DNA of 64,000 nt from Echinicola soli (GCF_006575665.1 NZ_CP041253.1:3323001-3387000), one strand, 5' to 3'. Counted from the first letter of the stretch, positions 15,370 through 23,990 are shown. Program-made: numbers and translations. Notes: a model not told the origin generated them from the sequence alone.

Positions 15370-17262
15370 TTAGTAAAGAATTCTGAACCGGATCGTGCCT
15401 TCGATTTCCTTAAGGGCATCGATGACGTCATTTGAATAGCGCTTGTCAATATCGGTGATCACATAGCCAATCTTTTCGTTGGTTTTCAGGTATTGGCCGA
15501 CGATATTGATTTTGTAGCTTGCGAGGACCTGATTGATCTTGGCCATTACGCCGGGAGCATTTTGGTGAATATGGATCAATCGGTGGGCATCCTTAAGGAA
15601 AGGAAGCTGGATATTGGGGAAGTTTACACTGTTAAACGTATTTCCGGTATTGATGTATTCGATGATCTTACCTGGTACAAACTGCGCAATGTTTTCCTGT
15701 GCCTCCAAAGTACTGCCACCTATATGAGGTGTCAAGATGGTGTTTGGACAGCCGATAAGCTCGGATTCAAACGGTTCGTCATTGTTTTTTGGTTCTGAAG
15801 GGAATACGTCCACTGCAGCTCCCGCAAGGTGACCGCTTTCCAGCGCATCTCTGAGGGCAGGAACTTCCACCACATGGCCTCTGCTGAGGTTGACCAAAAT
15901 GGCACCTTTTTTCATCTTGAAGATTTTCTCTTTGTTCAAGATGTTTTTGTTTTCTGTTCTGCCATCCACATGTAGCGAGATGATATCGCAGGTTTCCAAC
16001 AGCTCATCCAATGAATCTATTTTAGTGGCATTGCCGAGAGCCAGTCGTTCGACAATGTCATAATAGAATACATTCATGCCCATGTTTTCTGCCAATACGG
16101 AAAGTTGCGCACCAATATTACCGTATCCAATGATGCCCAACTTTTTACCTCTTACTTCAAAGCTTCCGGAGGCAGATTTGTTCCATACACCTTGGTGCAT
16201 TTTTAAAGTCTTGTCGTGTAGGTTACGCATCAGGAAGATGATTTCCGATATGGCGAGTTCCACGACAGAGCGTGTATTGCTAAAAGGCGCATTGAAAACA
16301 GCGATGCCCTTTTCCTGACAGGTTTCCAAGTCGATTTGGTTGGTGCCGATACAGAAGGCACCGACAGCCATCAGTCTGTTGGCGTTTTCAAGGACTTTTT
16401 TAGTGATCTGTGTTTTTGACCGAATGCCTATGATGGACACATTTTTGATCTTTTCACACAATTCCTCTTCGGACATAGCAGAGCTTATCACTTCTACATT
16501 GTAGCCTTCCTGCTTCATGATTTCCACTCCGATAGGATGGACATTTTCCAATAGAAGCACATTGATCCTGCTTTTTGGATAGCTGAATTTTTTGTTCATT
16601 TTATTAACATACAAAATTTCATCCAGACTGGGAGCAATATGATCCGCTTTTGATGAAACCTTAGGTCTATTGATATTTTCGGTAAATGCGTAAAACTTGT
16701 TGGCCAAGCCAGAAGCTTTGATTTCGTAGTCTGTGTAGCCATCACCAATGACATAGACATCGCCCTCCAGCTTGAGGCTTTTGATAGTAGCAGGTTTGCC
16801 GTTATTATTGGAAAGAAGGTTTTCCTTGTTCAGGTCGACAATATTACCTTCTCCATCGTAAATAAAATCATTGGCAAATACATTTTCCTCCTTTAGGCCG
16901 TAAGCAGCTACTACAGGGGTGATGAAGTCCTTAAAGCCATTGGAAAGGATGTAAATGTTCTCTGCATTTTCTTCGAAAAACTCCCTGTTTCGCTGAAAAG
17001 ACTTGGACACCTTTTGCCGGAGTGCATCGATAAGTTCTGCTATTTGCGATTTGTTTGCTTGCAGGATTTCGATTCTTCTTTCAAGGCTTTCGCGAAGATT
17101 TAATTTCCCTTCCATACCCAAGTCGGTAATGTCCTTGATGGCTTTCAATTTTTCATCTCTTTTGGGATCATTTCTCAAGCTGATCTCTCCCAAAATATCC
17201 AATGCCTCCACTTGTGTAAAGGTGCTGTCAAAATCGATGATAAACTTTTTATCAGTGGTCAT
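15370..17262 (-). CDS. serA: Fused phosphoserine phosphatase-like / D-3-phosphoglycerate dehydrogenase
   Basis: 630 residues in three parts. Residues 1 to about 215 form a HAD phosphatase of the SerB type with DFDST (Asp10, Asp12), the SNG motif at 107-109 and GDGYTD at 173-178. Residues 232 to about 545 are phosphoglycerate dehydrogenase with the NAD motif GYGNIG (379-384) and catalytic Arg461, Glu490 and His513. Residues 560-630 form an ACT domain, the usual serine-feedback site. Ordinary SerA of this type is about 410 residues, so the phosphatase is an N-terminal fusion that would join the first and last steps of serine synthesis; SerC is not nearby. Transcribed alone on the minus strand. 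A CAAAAATA (TATTTTTG on the coding strand) at 17332-17339 may be its -7 box. Confidence 0.9.
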   Translation of the reverse strand: MTTDKKFIIDFDSTFTQVEALDILGEISLRNDPKRDEKLKAIKDITDLGMEGKLNLRESLERRIEILQANKSQIAELIDALRQKVSKSFQRNREFFEENAENIYILSNGFKDFITPVVAAYGLKEENVFANDFIYDGEGNIVDLNKENLLSNNNGKPATIKSLKLEGDVYVIGDGYTDYEIKASGLANKFYAFTENINRPKVSSKADHIAPSLDEILYVNKMNKKFSYPKSRINVLLLENVHPIGVEIMKQEGYNVEVISSAMSEEELCEKIKNVSIIGIRSKTQITKKVLENANRLMAVGAFCIGTNQIDLETCQEKGIAVFNAPFSNTRSVVELAISEIIFLMRNLHDKTLKMHQGVWNKSASGSFEVRGKKLGIIGYGNIGAQLSVLAENMGMNVFYYDIVERLALGNATKIDSLDELLETCDIISLHVDGRTENKNILNKEKIFKMKKGAILVNLSRGHVVEVPALRDALESGHLAGAAVDVFPSEPKNNDEPFESELIGCPNTILTPHIGGSTLEAQENIAQFVPGKIIEYINTGNTFNSVNFPNIQLPFLKDAHRLIHIHQNAPGVMAKINQVLASYKINIVGQYLKTNEKIGYVITDIDKRYSNDVIDALKEIEGTIRFRILY

Positions 17263-17378
17263 TTTGTGGTGAACTTTTAATGATTTGGGCGTAAATTTAG
17301 CATTTTCTTAATTTATACGAATGTTTGTTGTCAAAAATACTTTCAAAATTTTTAAATGTTTTTTAGTCGAATACTGTG

Positions 17379-17386
17379 TAGATTTG
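17379..17386 (+). promoter_or_regulatory. -7 promoter box TAGATTTG
   Basis: Matches TAnnTTTG and lies 28 bp before the ATG at 17415. The -33 element is not clear; the upstream side is a run of T residues. Confidence 0.5.
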
Positions 17387-17414
17387 TGAAATCACGGAAA
17401 TAAACGAAATAGCT

Positions 17415-17927
17415 ATGAAAATTAACGTTCAACTACTTTTGGCGTTTTTTTTATCTTTCTCTTTTTTGGCTTGCGAAGGTGAAAAACATGACCGGAAAAA
17501 AGATAACATTTCGGCAAACAAAGATGAAATAGCAGGGTCATATGGAGAGCAGATCGCCAATGGTGGAATGATTTCACTTGCAGGTATGTTGGAGACCTTG
17601 AAATCACAGGGGAAGTTTGAGGGGAAGATCAGTGGGGAGATCAATGAGGTGTGTGCCAAAAAGGGATGCTGGCTTACAATGGACCTACCAAATGGAGAGT
17701 CGATGCGGGTGACCTTTAAAGATTATGGATTCTTTGTTCCCAAAAACGCCCAAGGGTACCCTGTGGTGCTTGAGGGGGAGGCCGTAAGCGTGGTTACTGA
17801 TGTGAAGACTTTGAGACATTATGCCCAGGATGGTGGCGCTACACCTGAAGAGATCGAGAAAATAAAAGAGCCAAAAGAGGAGTACACCTTTGTAGCTACA
17901 GGAGTATTGATTCAAGATAAATTATAA
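17415..17927 (+). CDS. DUF4920 lipoprotein
   Basis: 170 residues with a lipoprotein signal peptide (SFLAC, Cys20), charged linker and a C-terminal DUF4920 domain (about 40-168). The conserved core is VCAKKGCWL near residue 75, a Cys-x4-Cys-Trp motif, followed by MRVTFKDYGFFVP. This family is widespread in Bacteroidota and its function is unknown; the paired cysteines suggest metal binding or a disulfide, which is inference. The gene is followed after 5 bp by a 67-codon gene on the same strand. Confidence 0.82.
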   Translation: MKINVQLLLAFFLSFSFLACEGEKHDRKKDNISANKDEIAGSYGEQIANGGMISLAGMLETLKSQGKFEGKISGEINEVCAKKGCWLTMDLPNGESMRVTFKDYGFFVPKNAQGYPVVLEGEAVSVVTDVKTLRHYAQDGGATPEEIEKIKEPKEEYTFVATGVLIQDKL

Positions 17928-17932
17928 GATAA

Positions 17933-18136
17933 ATGGCAATAGCATTGGATAATTTGCGAGTAGGCAGGGTTTATTATTTGACCAATTATGGTGAAAATCG
18001 TCACCTTGAGGTTATGGAAAGGATAGGCCGGGATAATTTTCAAGTCAAGGATTTGGATACATTGGAAATCTACGAATTGGATGAGTTGTTAAGATGGGGG
18101 ATAGGCAAGGACTATGACCTTGATGAGGTTCGATGA
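17933..18136 (+). CDS. Small conserved-looking protein, unknown function
   Basis: 67 residues, no signal peptide or membrane segment. The sequence alternates short strands and charged turns (GRVYYLTNYGENRHLEVMER, later LDELLRWGIGKDYDLDE) and would fit a small SH3-like or KOW-like beta barrel. It starts 5 bp after the DUF4920 stop, so co-transcription and possibly translational coupling are likely. The reading frame, composition and tight spacing support a real gene. Function not recognised. Confidence 0.65.
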   Translation: MAIALDNLRVGRVYYLTNYGENRHLEVMERIGRDNFQVKDLDTLEIYELDELLRWGIGKDYDLDEVR

Positions 18137-18457
18137 TTTCAACCCGATTTTAATGCCGTTTAGATAAGAGCAGACAATGATAAAGCTGTTGTTCCGACGA
18201 ATAGCCTGTCCCGTACATCGGGAAGGCATCTCTCCCAATAATGATTGAAAAGATCCTTTCCCGATCTGTCGGGATCAGGACAGTCTGCCCCGCATGACTA
18301 TCGGGCACATATGTTAGCTAAACTGCATTGATCCCGGGTTTAACGAGGGGCGAATCAAAAAGAGATACCCCTCAAGGGATTATAACCAATACTTTGAAAG
18401 TTACTGAATTTCAGTAATTTAATTTTATTAGAATGGTGAATGACCGGACTAAGACCA
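18137..18457. other. Convergent spacer with repeat remnants
   Basis: No gene. About 18176-18310 holds pieces of the inverted cgggac/gtcccg element family (gcctgtcccgtacatcgggaaggc; gatctgtcgggatc). A short palindrome ttactgaa-t-ttcagtaa (18401-18417) followed by T-rich sequence could end transcription from both sides; it is weak. Confidence 0.5.
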
Positions 18458-20215
18458 TTACTTGAGCACTACATCAAAAGGCAGTCTTGCATGGATGCCT
18501 TTCATTTGCTGGATGTTCTCGATTTTCTCAAGCAGTCGATAGGATTCCCCAAACCGATAGTGCATGTACCTGGCTTCGATGTCCGTTCCCAATTCTGTCA
18601 TGATCTGTTCGAAGATGGTTTTTTGTTTGGGATAATATAGTACGCGGTAGTCTTCACCGATATTGGCTTTGGATGCGGCGATTTGGATCGCATCATCCAG
18701 GCCACCAAGGACATCTACCAGTCCATTTTCTTTCGCTTGCAGCCCGCTCCAAACTCTTCCGGATGCCACCTCCTTCACGGCATCCTTGCTCATTTTTCTT
18801 CCATTTGCCACGCGCGTTAAGAATGTATCATAGCCACTTTCTATTTGCTTTTGGATGATGTTCTTTTCTACTTCACTCAGCTGGCGTGTAGGATTCATGA
18901 AATCCGAAAATTCACCGGTCTTTGCCACGTCAGTGGTGATGCCCAGTTTGTTGTTGAGCAGGCCTTCTGCATTAAACCACATACCGAAGATTCCAATTGA
19001 TCCAGTGATGGTATTCGGTTGAGCGACGATCGTATCTGCTGGTGCAGCGATATAATAACCACCGGAAGCTGCCAAAGAGGACATGGATGCGATCACCGGT
19101 TTTACTTTTCGGGCTTCATCCATTTCTCTCCAAATCACTTCGGATGCCAGGACAGAACCTCCAGGAGAATTTACCCTAAGGACAATCGCCTTGATATCAT
19201 CATCCATCCGGGCTTTTTTGATTTCCCTGGCAAACACCTCGGAACTGATAGTGCCTTTTACTTCACCACTGACAATTTCTCCTTCCGCTACGATTACAGC
19301 AATTCGGTTACTGGCGGTGAGATTTTTGGTCTTGGCGGTTTTGTTGATGCCGGTGATGTTGATGGTGGTGATTTCAGCATCAGCCTCCAATCCGAGTTTT
19401 TCCCTCAGCAGGTCCTTTACTTGGTCGTCGTACCAAACTCCATCTACAAGCCCCAAATCAGCTGCATCCTGTGGTTCACGAACCAACATTTGATCGTTGG
19501 CTTCTTTAAGTGTATCATATTCCAGGTCTCTGCTTTCGGCTACCTGACGGATCATATAATTGTTCAGGTCACCAAGGAATGATTCGGTTTGCAGCCTGTT
19601 GGCATCACTCATTTGGTCGAGTATAAAGGGCTCCACTGCACTTTTATATTCTCCGACCCTGAAAATCACAGGTTCTATTTCAAGTTTTTCCAGCAAGCCT
19701 TTAAAAAACAATACTTCGGATGAAAGGCCGTTGAATTCAAGGCCGCCCATAGGGTTTAGGTAAATTTCACTTGCTGCGGAAGATAGGAAATAGCCGCCTT
19801 CGCTGTATAGTTCCGAATACGAAACGATGAATTTTCCTGATTCTTTAAAATCTATTAACTCATTTCGAAGTTCTGTCAAGGCCGCTGGATTGGCCATTAC
19901 TGTTCCAGCTTGAAGGTAAATGCCTTTGATATTATCATTACCTTTAGCCGTGCGGATTGCTTTTTTTACGTTTGCCAGTCCGATTTTATAGGCCGCAGGA
20001 ATAGGGCCAAAAGAGGAAAGGTCAATATTGTCCTCAGAAGTCCTTTCTACCAGCACAATATTTTCCAAGTTGATATGGAGTACCGTATTATCACTAATGG
20101 TGACTTTTTCCTCCGCAGTGGAAAACGTGATCAAGCCAGCAAATAAAATGAAACTGATGACAGAAAAAATCATCAATCCCAAAATTACCGCCAGAACATT
20201 GCTTAAAAATTTCAT
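18458..20215 (-). CDS. sppA: Signal peptide peptidase SppA, 67K type
   Basis: 585 residues with an N-terminal transmembrane anchor (about 7-30) and two tandem peptidase S49 domains, the long SppA form. The catalytic dyad fits the E. coli enzyme: Lys191 in EYKSAVEPF from the first domain and Ser384 in LAASGGYY from the second, with the oxyanion-hole segment RVNSPGGS at 347-354. The protein degrades remnant signal peptides in the membrane. It is divergent from folK, with 82 bp to the chosen folK start. Confidence 0.93.
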   Translation of the reverse strand: MKFLSNVLAVILGLMIFSVISFILFAGLITFSTAEEKVTISDNTVLHINLENIVLVERTSEDNIDLSSFGPIPAAYKIGLANVKKAIRTAKGNDNIKGIYLQAGTVMANPAALTELRNELIDFKESGKFIVSYSELYSEGGYFLSSAASEIYLNPMGGLEFNGLSSEVLFFKGLLEKLEIEPVIFRVGEYKSAVEPFILDQMSDANRLQTESFLGDLNNYMIRQVAESRDLEYDTLKEANDQMLVREPQDAADLGLVDGVWYDDQVKDLLREKLGLEADAEITTINITGINKTAKTKNLTASNRIAVIVAEGEIVSGEVKGTISSEVFAREIKKARMDDDIKAIVLRVNSPGGSVLASEVIWREMDEARKVKPVIASMSSLAASGGYYIAAPADTIVAQPNTITGSIGIFGMWFNAEGLLNNKLGITTDVAKTGEFSDFMNPTRQLSEVEKNIIQKQIESGYDTFLTRVANGRKMSKDAVKEVASGRVWSGLQAKENGLVDVLGGLDDAIQIAASKANIGEDYRVLYYPKQKTIFEQIMTELGTDIEARYMHYRFGESYRLLEKIENIQQMKGIHARLPFDVVLK

Positions 20216-20267
20216 ACATTACTATTATTTGATTAGCTCGAAAATACGTCTTTTTTCTTATTTCTGT

Positions 20268-20275
20268 TAGTTTTG
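20268..20275 (+). promoter_or_regulatory. -7 promoter box TAGTTTTG before folK
   Basis: Fits TAnnTTTG. Transcription should start at about 20280-20283, which places the GTG at 20280 at or before the transcript end and favours the ATG at 20298 as the folK start. Confidence 0.45.
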
Positions 20276-20297
20276 AAAGGTGAAATTAAATCAAGGT

Positions 20298-20774
20298 ATG
20301 CGGCAAGTTGTTCTGTTAATAGGAGGGAATTTAGGAGATAGGGAAAGGCTGATCCAAGCCGCGGTGAAAAAGCTTGAAAGTAAGTTCAGGTTGGTCAGCA
20401 CTTCATCTCTTTATGAGACAGTAGCTTGGGGAGGAAAATCCTCCGGTAGTTACCTAAATCAAGCCGTGGTATTTATGACAACGCTGAAAGCAGAAGCGGT
20501 GCTGGACATCACCCAAGGAGTGGAAAACGAATTGGGCAGGAAGCGGTTGGAAAAATGGGGAGACAGAACCATGGACATCGATATTATCTACTTTGGGAAT
20601 GAGGTGATGGACACCGACAGGTTAAAGGTGCCTCATCCTTTGATGGTAGAAAGGAGATTTGTGTTGACACCCTTAGTTGAGATCATGCCAGATCTAATCC
20701 ATCCTGTTTTAAACAAGACCAATAAGGAACTGCTTGAGGCGTGTACTGATCCCTGCGAAGTGGTCAAAGTGTAG
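20298..20774 (+). CDS. folK: 2-amino-4-hydroxy-6-hydroxymethyldihydropteridine pyrophosphokinase
   Basis: 158 residues from this ATG. HPPK transfers pyrophosphate from ATP to the pterin in folate synthesis, in the cytoplasm. The N-terminal LLIGGNLGDR and the signature RTMDIDIIYF (about residues 91-100) with its two metal-binding Asp are present, followed by PHPLMVERRFVL. The frame is open to a GTG at 20280, but the ATG fits the usual family start directly before the first strand, gives normal length, has aagg upstream and agrees with the promoter box at 20268. It is divergent from sppA and stands alone. Confidence 0.92.
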   Translation: MRQVVLLIGGNLGDRERLIQAAVKKLESKFRLVSTSSLYETVAWGGKSSGSYLNQAVVFMTTLKAEAVLDITQGVENELGRKRLEKWGDRTMDIDIIYFGNEVMDTDRLKVPHPLMVERRFVLTPLVEIMPDLIHPVLNKTNKELLEACTDPCEVVKV

Positions 20775-20920
20775 GTTTGGACAAAAGAAGATAGCAGGAT
20801 CGAGAGAATATGAAAAAGGTAAAATTTTGTTGGAAGTAAGGTCGATATTTTTCAAATTTGGGACATTATGAAGTCATAGTTAGCATTATCCGGAATTTTA
20901 GGCCCTCGTTGGTCATGATT

Positions 20921-20952
20921 GCAGTGCCACTTACGTCATGGCAGTGCACTGC
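20921..20952. promoter_or_regulatory. Palindrome upstream of MATE gene, candidate operator
   Basis: gcagtgcactgc (20941-20952) is a perfect 12-bp palindrome; a further gcagtgcc lies at 20921-20928, so the same heptamer occurs twice direct and once inverted. It ends 28 bp before the ATG at 20981, a position suited to a repressor site. Confidence 0.4.
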
Positions 20953-20980
20953 TATTTTTCATTAATATCATTCCTTAATT

Positions 20981-22372
20981 ATGACTTTAATTAAAATCAT
21001 CCATCATTTTAAAAAAGCCCTTAGCGGCACTGAAGAAGATTATACCGTAGGAAGTATTAGGAAGGCGATCTTTTATTTGTCCATTCCCATGATCCTGGAA
21101 ATGCTGATGGAGTCGCTTTTTGCCGTTGTTGACATATTCTTTGTGGGTAAATTGGGAGTTCAGGCGGTGGCTACGGTTGGCTTGACAGAATCTGTACTTA
21201 CCATTGTGTATTCAGTGGCCATTGGGCTGAGCATGGCGGCTACGGCCGTAGTGGCCAGAAGGATTGGGGAGAAGAAAAAGAAGGCTGCTTCAGAGGCTGC
21301 TTTTCAGGCAATCACCATTTGTGCTGTATTGGCCTTGGCCATTGGTCTATTGGGCTTGTTATTTGCAAAAGACCTTCTTACGATCATGGGAGGAGAACCC
21401 GAGCTAGTGGCCAGTGGGTATCGGTATACCCAGGTGATCTTTGCAGGAAATATCAGCGTGATGTTGCTTTTCCTGATCAATGGCGTGTTTCGCGGTGCTG
21501 GAAATGCAGTGATAGCCATGAGGACTTTATGGCTTGCCAATGGCATCAATATCGTCTTGGATCCCATGCTGATCTTTGGCATTGGTTTCTTCCCGGAAAT
21601 GGGGTTGGAAGGTGCGGCTTGGGCCACTACCATTGGTCGGTCTGTAGGTGTACTTTTCCAATTGTCTGTGTTATTGAGGGGTAAAGCGATCATTAGGTTT
21701 GACTGGGAAGTGTTGCGTTTCAAATGGCATATGGTCAAAAATATCCTGAAAATCGCCATTGGGGGAATGGGGCAATTTTTGATCGAATCTGCAAGTTGGA
21801 TTGTGCTGATGAGAATTGTTTCCAATTCGGGAAGTGTTGCGCTGGCCGGATTTACCATAGCCATCCGATTAATTATTTTCGCATTACTTCCAGCCATGGG
21901 TTTTTCCAATGCTTCAGCTACCTTGGTAGGACAAAATTTGGGAGCCAAACGGCCGGAAAGGGCGGAGCAATCTGCTTGGAAAGCTGCTCATTATACAGCT
22001 GTTTTTCTGGGAAGCATTGGCCTGTTGTTTTTCCTTTTTGGGGAATACATAATCAGCTGGTTCAATGACAATCCAGCCGTGGTACAGGTGGGGAGCGACG
22101 GACTCGGTATCATCTGCTTGGGATACGTTTTCTTTGCTTACGGCATGGTCATGAGTCAATCTCTCAACGGGGCCGGCGATACCAAAACCCCAACACTGAT
22201 CAACATCGTAGTGCTATGGTTGTTTCAATTACCCTTGGCATATGTGCTTTCCCAGTGGTTTGAGATGGGCGCTACAGGGGTGTTTATAGCCATTGCGGTT
22301 GGGCATTCTGTTCATGCGCTGGTGAGTGGCTTTATCTTTAACATGGGCAAATGGAAGCTGATGGAGATATAG
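20981..22372 (+). CDS. MATE-family efflux transporter
   Basis: 463 residues with about 12 transmembrane helices in two similar halves, typical MATE length. Landmarks are FYLSIPMILEMLMESLF and VVDIFFVGKLG at the start of the first half and MGFSNASATLVGQNLGAKRPERA in the second, the G-x-x-x-A-x-x-x-VGQNLGA pattern of the NorM/DinF superfamily. It exports cationic drugs or metabolites using Na+ or H+; the substrate cannot be predicted. It is a single gene preceded by a palindromic site at 20921-20952. Confidence 0.92.
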   Translation: MTLIKIIHHFKKALSGTEEDYTVGSIRKAIFYLSIPMILEMLMESLFAVVDIFFVGKLGVQAVATVGLTESVLTIVYSVAIGLSMAATAVVARRIGEKKKKAASEAAFQAITICAVLALAIGLLGLLFAKDLLTIMGGEPELVASGYRYTQVIFAGNISVMLLFLINGVFRGAGNAVIAMRTLWLANGINIVLDPMLIFGIGFFPEMGLEGAAWATTIGRSVGVLFQLSVLLRGKAIIRFDWEVLRFKWHMVKNILKIAIGGMGQFLIESASWIVLMRIVSNSGSVALAGFTIAIRLIIFALLPAMGFSNASATLVGQNLGAKRPERAEQSAWKAAHYTAVFLGSIGLLFFLFGEYIISWFNDNPAVVQVGSDGLGIICLGYVFFAYGMVMSQSLNGAGDTKTPTLINIVVLWLFQLPLAYVLSQWFEMGATGVFIAIAVGHSVHALVSGFIFNMGKWKLMEI

Positions 22373-22544
22373 AGCCTCTTATTACTAATTATAGTTTGCC
22401 ATATTTGATAGAGGGCTGAAACCTGACAGGTGTATTAACAGGAAAAGGCTAGCGACTACAGATTAAGGTACAGAACCTTGGTGGTTTTAACCAAGGCTTG
22501 ATAAACTGGCACTAGTTACTGTGAAAGAGAGGAACCAGTCTTGA

Positions 22545-22880
22545 TTACTTCTTTTGCAGCGCGGTACCTTCAAAGGTAATCCCTTCCCAGCCGCTTTTGA
22601 TGAAATTGCGGATGTTTTGGTGATCTTTCCCATTAGGATTACCCAAAACATCCTTTCTGTAAATATCCCCAAATAAGTTTAGCGTTCGCTCAACACTGAG
22701 ATTCAGGAGCCTGCCAAGGCTAAAGATTTTGCATGAGCCGTTGTTTTGGCCGGCGTCATTGACGGTTTTTCCATTGGTGAAGCGGGTGGGGGTAAAATGG
22801 TAGTTTGCTTCGATATGGTCCATGGTTTCCTGAAAGGAAATAGCTTCAGCGTTTTGGCTTATTTTGTCTGTGAAATTCAT
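22545..22880 (-). CDS. HopJ-family protein
   Basis: 111 residues, cytoplasmic, without a signal peptide. The sequence FQETMDHIEANYHFTPTRFTNG and NNGSCKIFSLGRLLNLSVERTL with C-terminal GKDHQNIRNFI-SGWEGI matches the small HopJ type III effector family. The name comes from Pseudomonas, but homologues are common in free-living bacteria with no type III secretion, and no secretion genes are present here, so an effector role is not implied. Single gene on the minus strand. Confidence 0.75.
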   Translation of the reverse strand: MNFTDKISQNAEAISFQETMDHIEANYHFTPTRFTNGKTVNDAGQNNGSCKIFSLGRLLNLSVERTLNLFGDIYRKDVLGNPNGKDHQNIRNFIKSGWEGITFEGTALQKK

Positions 22881-23012
22881 CTTTGATCATAACGTTTGCC
22901 CAAAGTTAATTTCTAAATGATCAATTTCAAATTACTGTCGTCCGACTAAATTTCACATACGCTGAAAAAGTTGGTTTAAACGAAAAGAGAAGAGATTTTT
23001 TCAATTTCCTAA

Positions 23013-23071
23013 AACTACCCCGTCCTCTGAAGGGATGATCAGAAAGTCCCCTTTAGGGGATTTAGGGGTAG
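23013..23071. repeat. ccccttta-gggg intergenic repeat piece
   Basis: Contains the perfect hairpin tcccctttagggga (23047-23060) with flanking ctaccccgtcctctgaaggg and atttaggggta. Strings of the form aagtcccctttaggggattt are recurrent spacer repeats in Bacteroidota genomes. Confidence 0.5.
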
Positions 23072-23134
23072 ATTTTGATGAATTTCCTTCGAAAGCAAAA
23101 CCTTTACTCGGACGCCAATGATTTCAAATTTGAA

Positions 23135-23506
23135 TTAGAGCGAGATATTGAAGTTTTTGTCCAATGTCAAGATTACTACTGACAGTATGCACATTATGAG
23201 TGAGTTGTAGAAGTAAAGGTATTCCTGATGTGCCATATGTGCGGTAAAGGCTCCGACTGCAAATGGGAAAAGTAATAGTATTGCCCCGTTTCTCAACGGC
23301 TGCCAAAACAGTCCGGCTACCAACATCATGACACCCAATAATTCTCCAATTCCAATTAGGGTTGTCCAGGTTTTATTAAAGCCGAGCGATAGCATATTTT
23401 CCATCATCGATTTTTTTTGGAATACCTTAAATAACGAGGCGTAGCCAAATACATACAGGTAATAGGTATAACAAAGCCAGTAGATAATTTTCTTGATCAG
23501 TTCCAT
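23135..23506 (-). CDS. DoxX-like membrane protein
   Basis: 123 residues with four predicted transmembrane helices (about 6-24, 47-67, 72-90, 98-117). WLCYTYYLYVFGYASLFKVF and the GIGELLGVMMLVAGLF helix match DoxX/DoxX-like (DUF) small quinone-associated membrane proteins. It is divergent from an HxlR regulator 94 bp away, an arrangement often seen for genes controlled by HxlR in response to electrophiles or quinones. Function is inferred only to that level. Confidence 0.75.
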   Translation of the reverse strand: MELIKKIIYWLCYTYYLYVFGYASLFKVFQKKSMMENMLSLGFNKTWTTLIGIGELLGVMMLVAGLFWQPLRNGAILLLFPFAVGAFTAHMAHQEYLYFYNSLIMCILSVVILTLDKNFNISL

Positions 23507-23600
23507 TTTTTGTTTTTTGTTTCTACTACAAAGGTTTACTTTTCTTTGCAGTAATGAAAGTACTTACTAAATTGTAGGGTACTAACAAAAAAGTAAGTCT
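23507..23600. promoter_or_regulatory. Divergent DoxX/HxlR control region
   Basis: 94 bp contain ttactttt (23536-23543) and its inverted copy aaaagtaa (23589-23596) around gaaagtacttacta and gggtactaac. These are plausible binding sites for the HxlR protein encoded next to it. Confidence 0.4.
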
Positions 23601-23966
23601 GTGAAGAAAGAAAATTCTACCAACCACCTTAATGAAGTCTACTGGAAGGAGCATTGCGGGATTTCCCATACCCTTTCGTTGATAGGAGGAAGGTGGAAAA
23701 TCAATATACTGGTTTACCTTCTGCACGAAAAGAAACTACGATATAGTGAACTTCGGAAGCGGTTAGAGGGCATTTCTGAACGTATGCTCATTGCAAAGCT
23801 TAAGGAACTTCAACATGATGGACTGGTCCACAGGATTGTTTATCAGCAAGTGCCACCAAAAGTGGAGTATGAACTTACCGACCGCGGTAGATCGCTTAAG
23901 GGGATATTGGAAGAAATGGAGGATTGGGGCGAGTCCCATCTGCCACAAGAAAAAAGGTCTGGATGA
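23601..23966 (+). CDS. HxlR-family transcriptional regulator
   Basis: 121 residues, a winged-helix regulator of normal HxlR length. Diagnostic segments are GISHTLSLIGGRWKINIL (about 16-33), LRYSELRKRLEGISERML (recognition helix region, about 43-60) and the wing DGLVHRIVYQQVPPKVEYELT. The single Cys15 in KEHCGIS is at the position of the redox-sensing Cys in many members, so a thiol-based switch is possible. It is divergently arranged with the DoxX-like gene, its likely target, and converges on the hydrolase gene across a shared terminator. Confidence 0.9.
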   Translation: MKKENSTNHLNEVYWKEHCGISHTLSLIGGRWKINILVYLLHEKKLRYSELRKRLEGISERMLIAKLKELQHDGLVHRIVYQQVPPKVEYELTDRGRSLKGILEEMEDWGESHLPQEKRSG

Positions 23967-23990
23967 ACCATTGGTTAACCCAGACCTTTT
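23952..23990. terminator. Bidirectional terminator between hxlR-type gene and hydrolase
   Basis: Arms aaaaggtctgg (23952-23962) and ccagacctttt (23980-23990) with a 17-nt loop; A runs and T runs flank both sides, so it can act for both convergent genes. The left arm overlaps the last codons of the regulator gene. Confidence 0.75.

Noticed and set aside
21304..21948. 214-codon minus-strand open frame
   Set aside because: Antisense shadow of the MATE transporter gene; the Pro/Asn-rich translation reflects the complementary helix codons.
22545..22880. Type III secretion effector role for the HopJ-like gene
   Set aside because: The family name only; no secretion or chaperone genes nearby and the family is broad in free-living bacteria.
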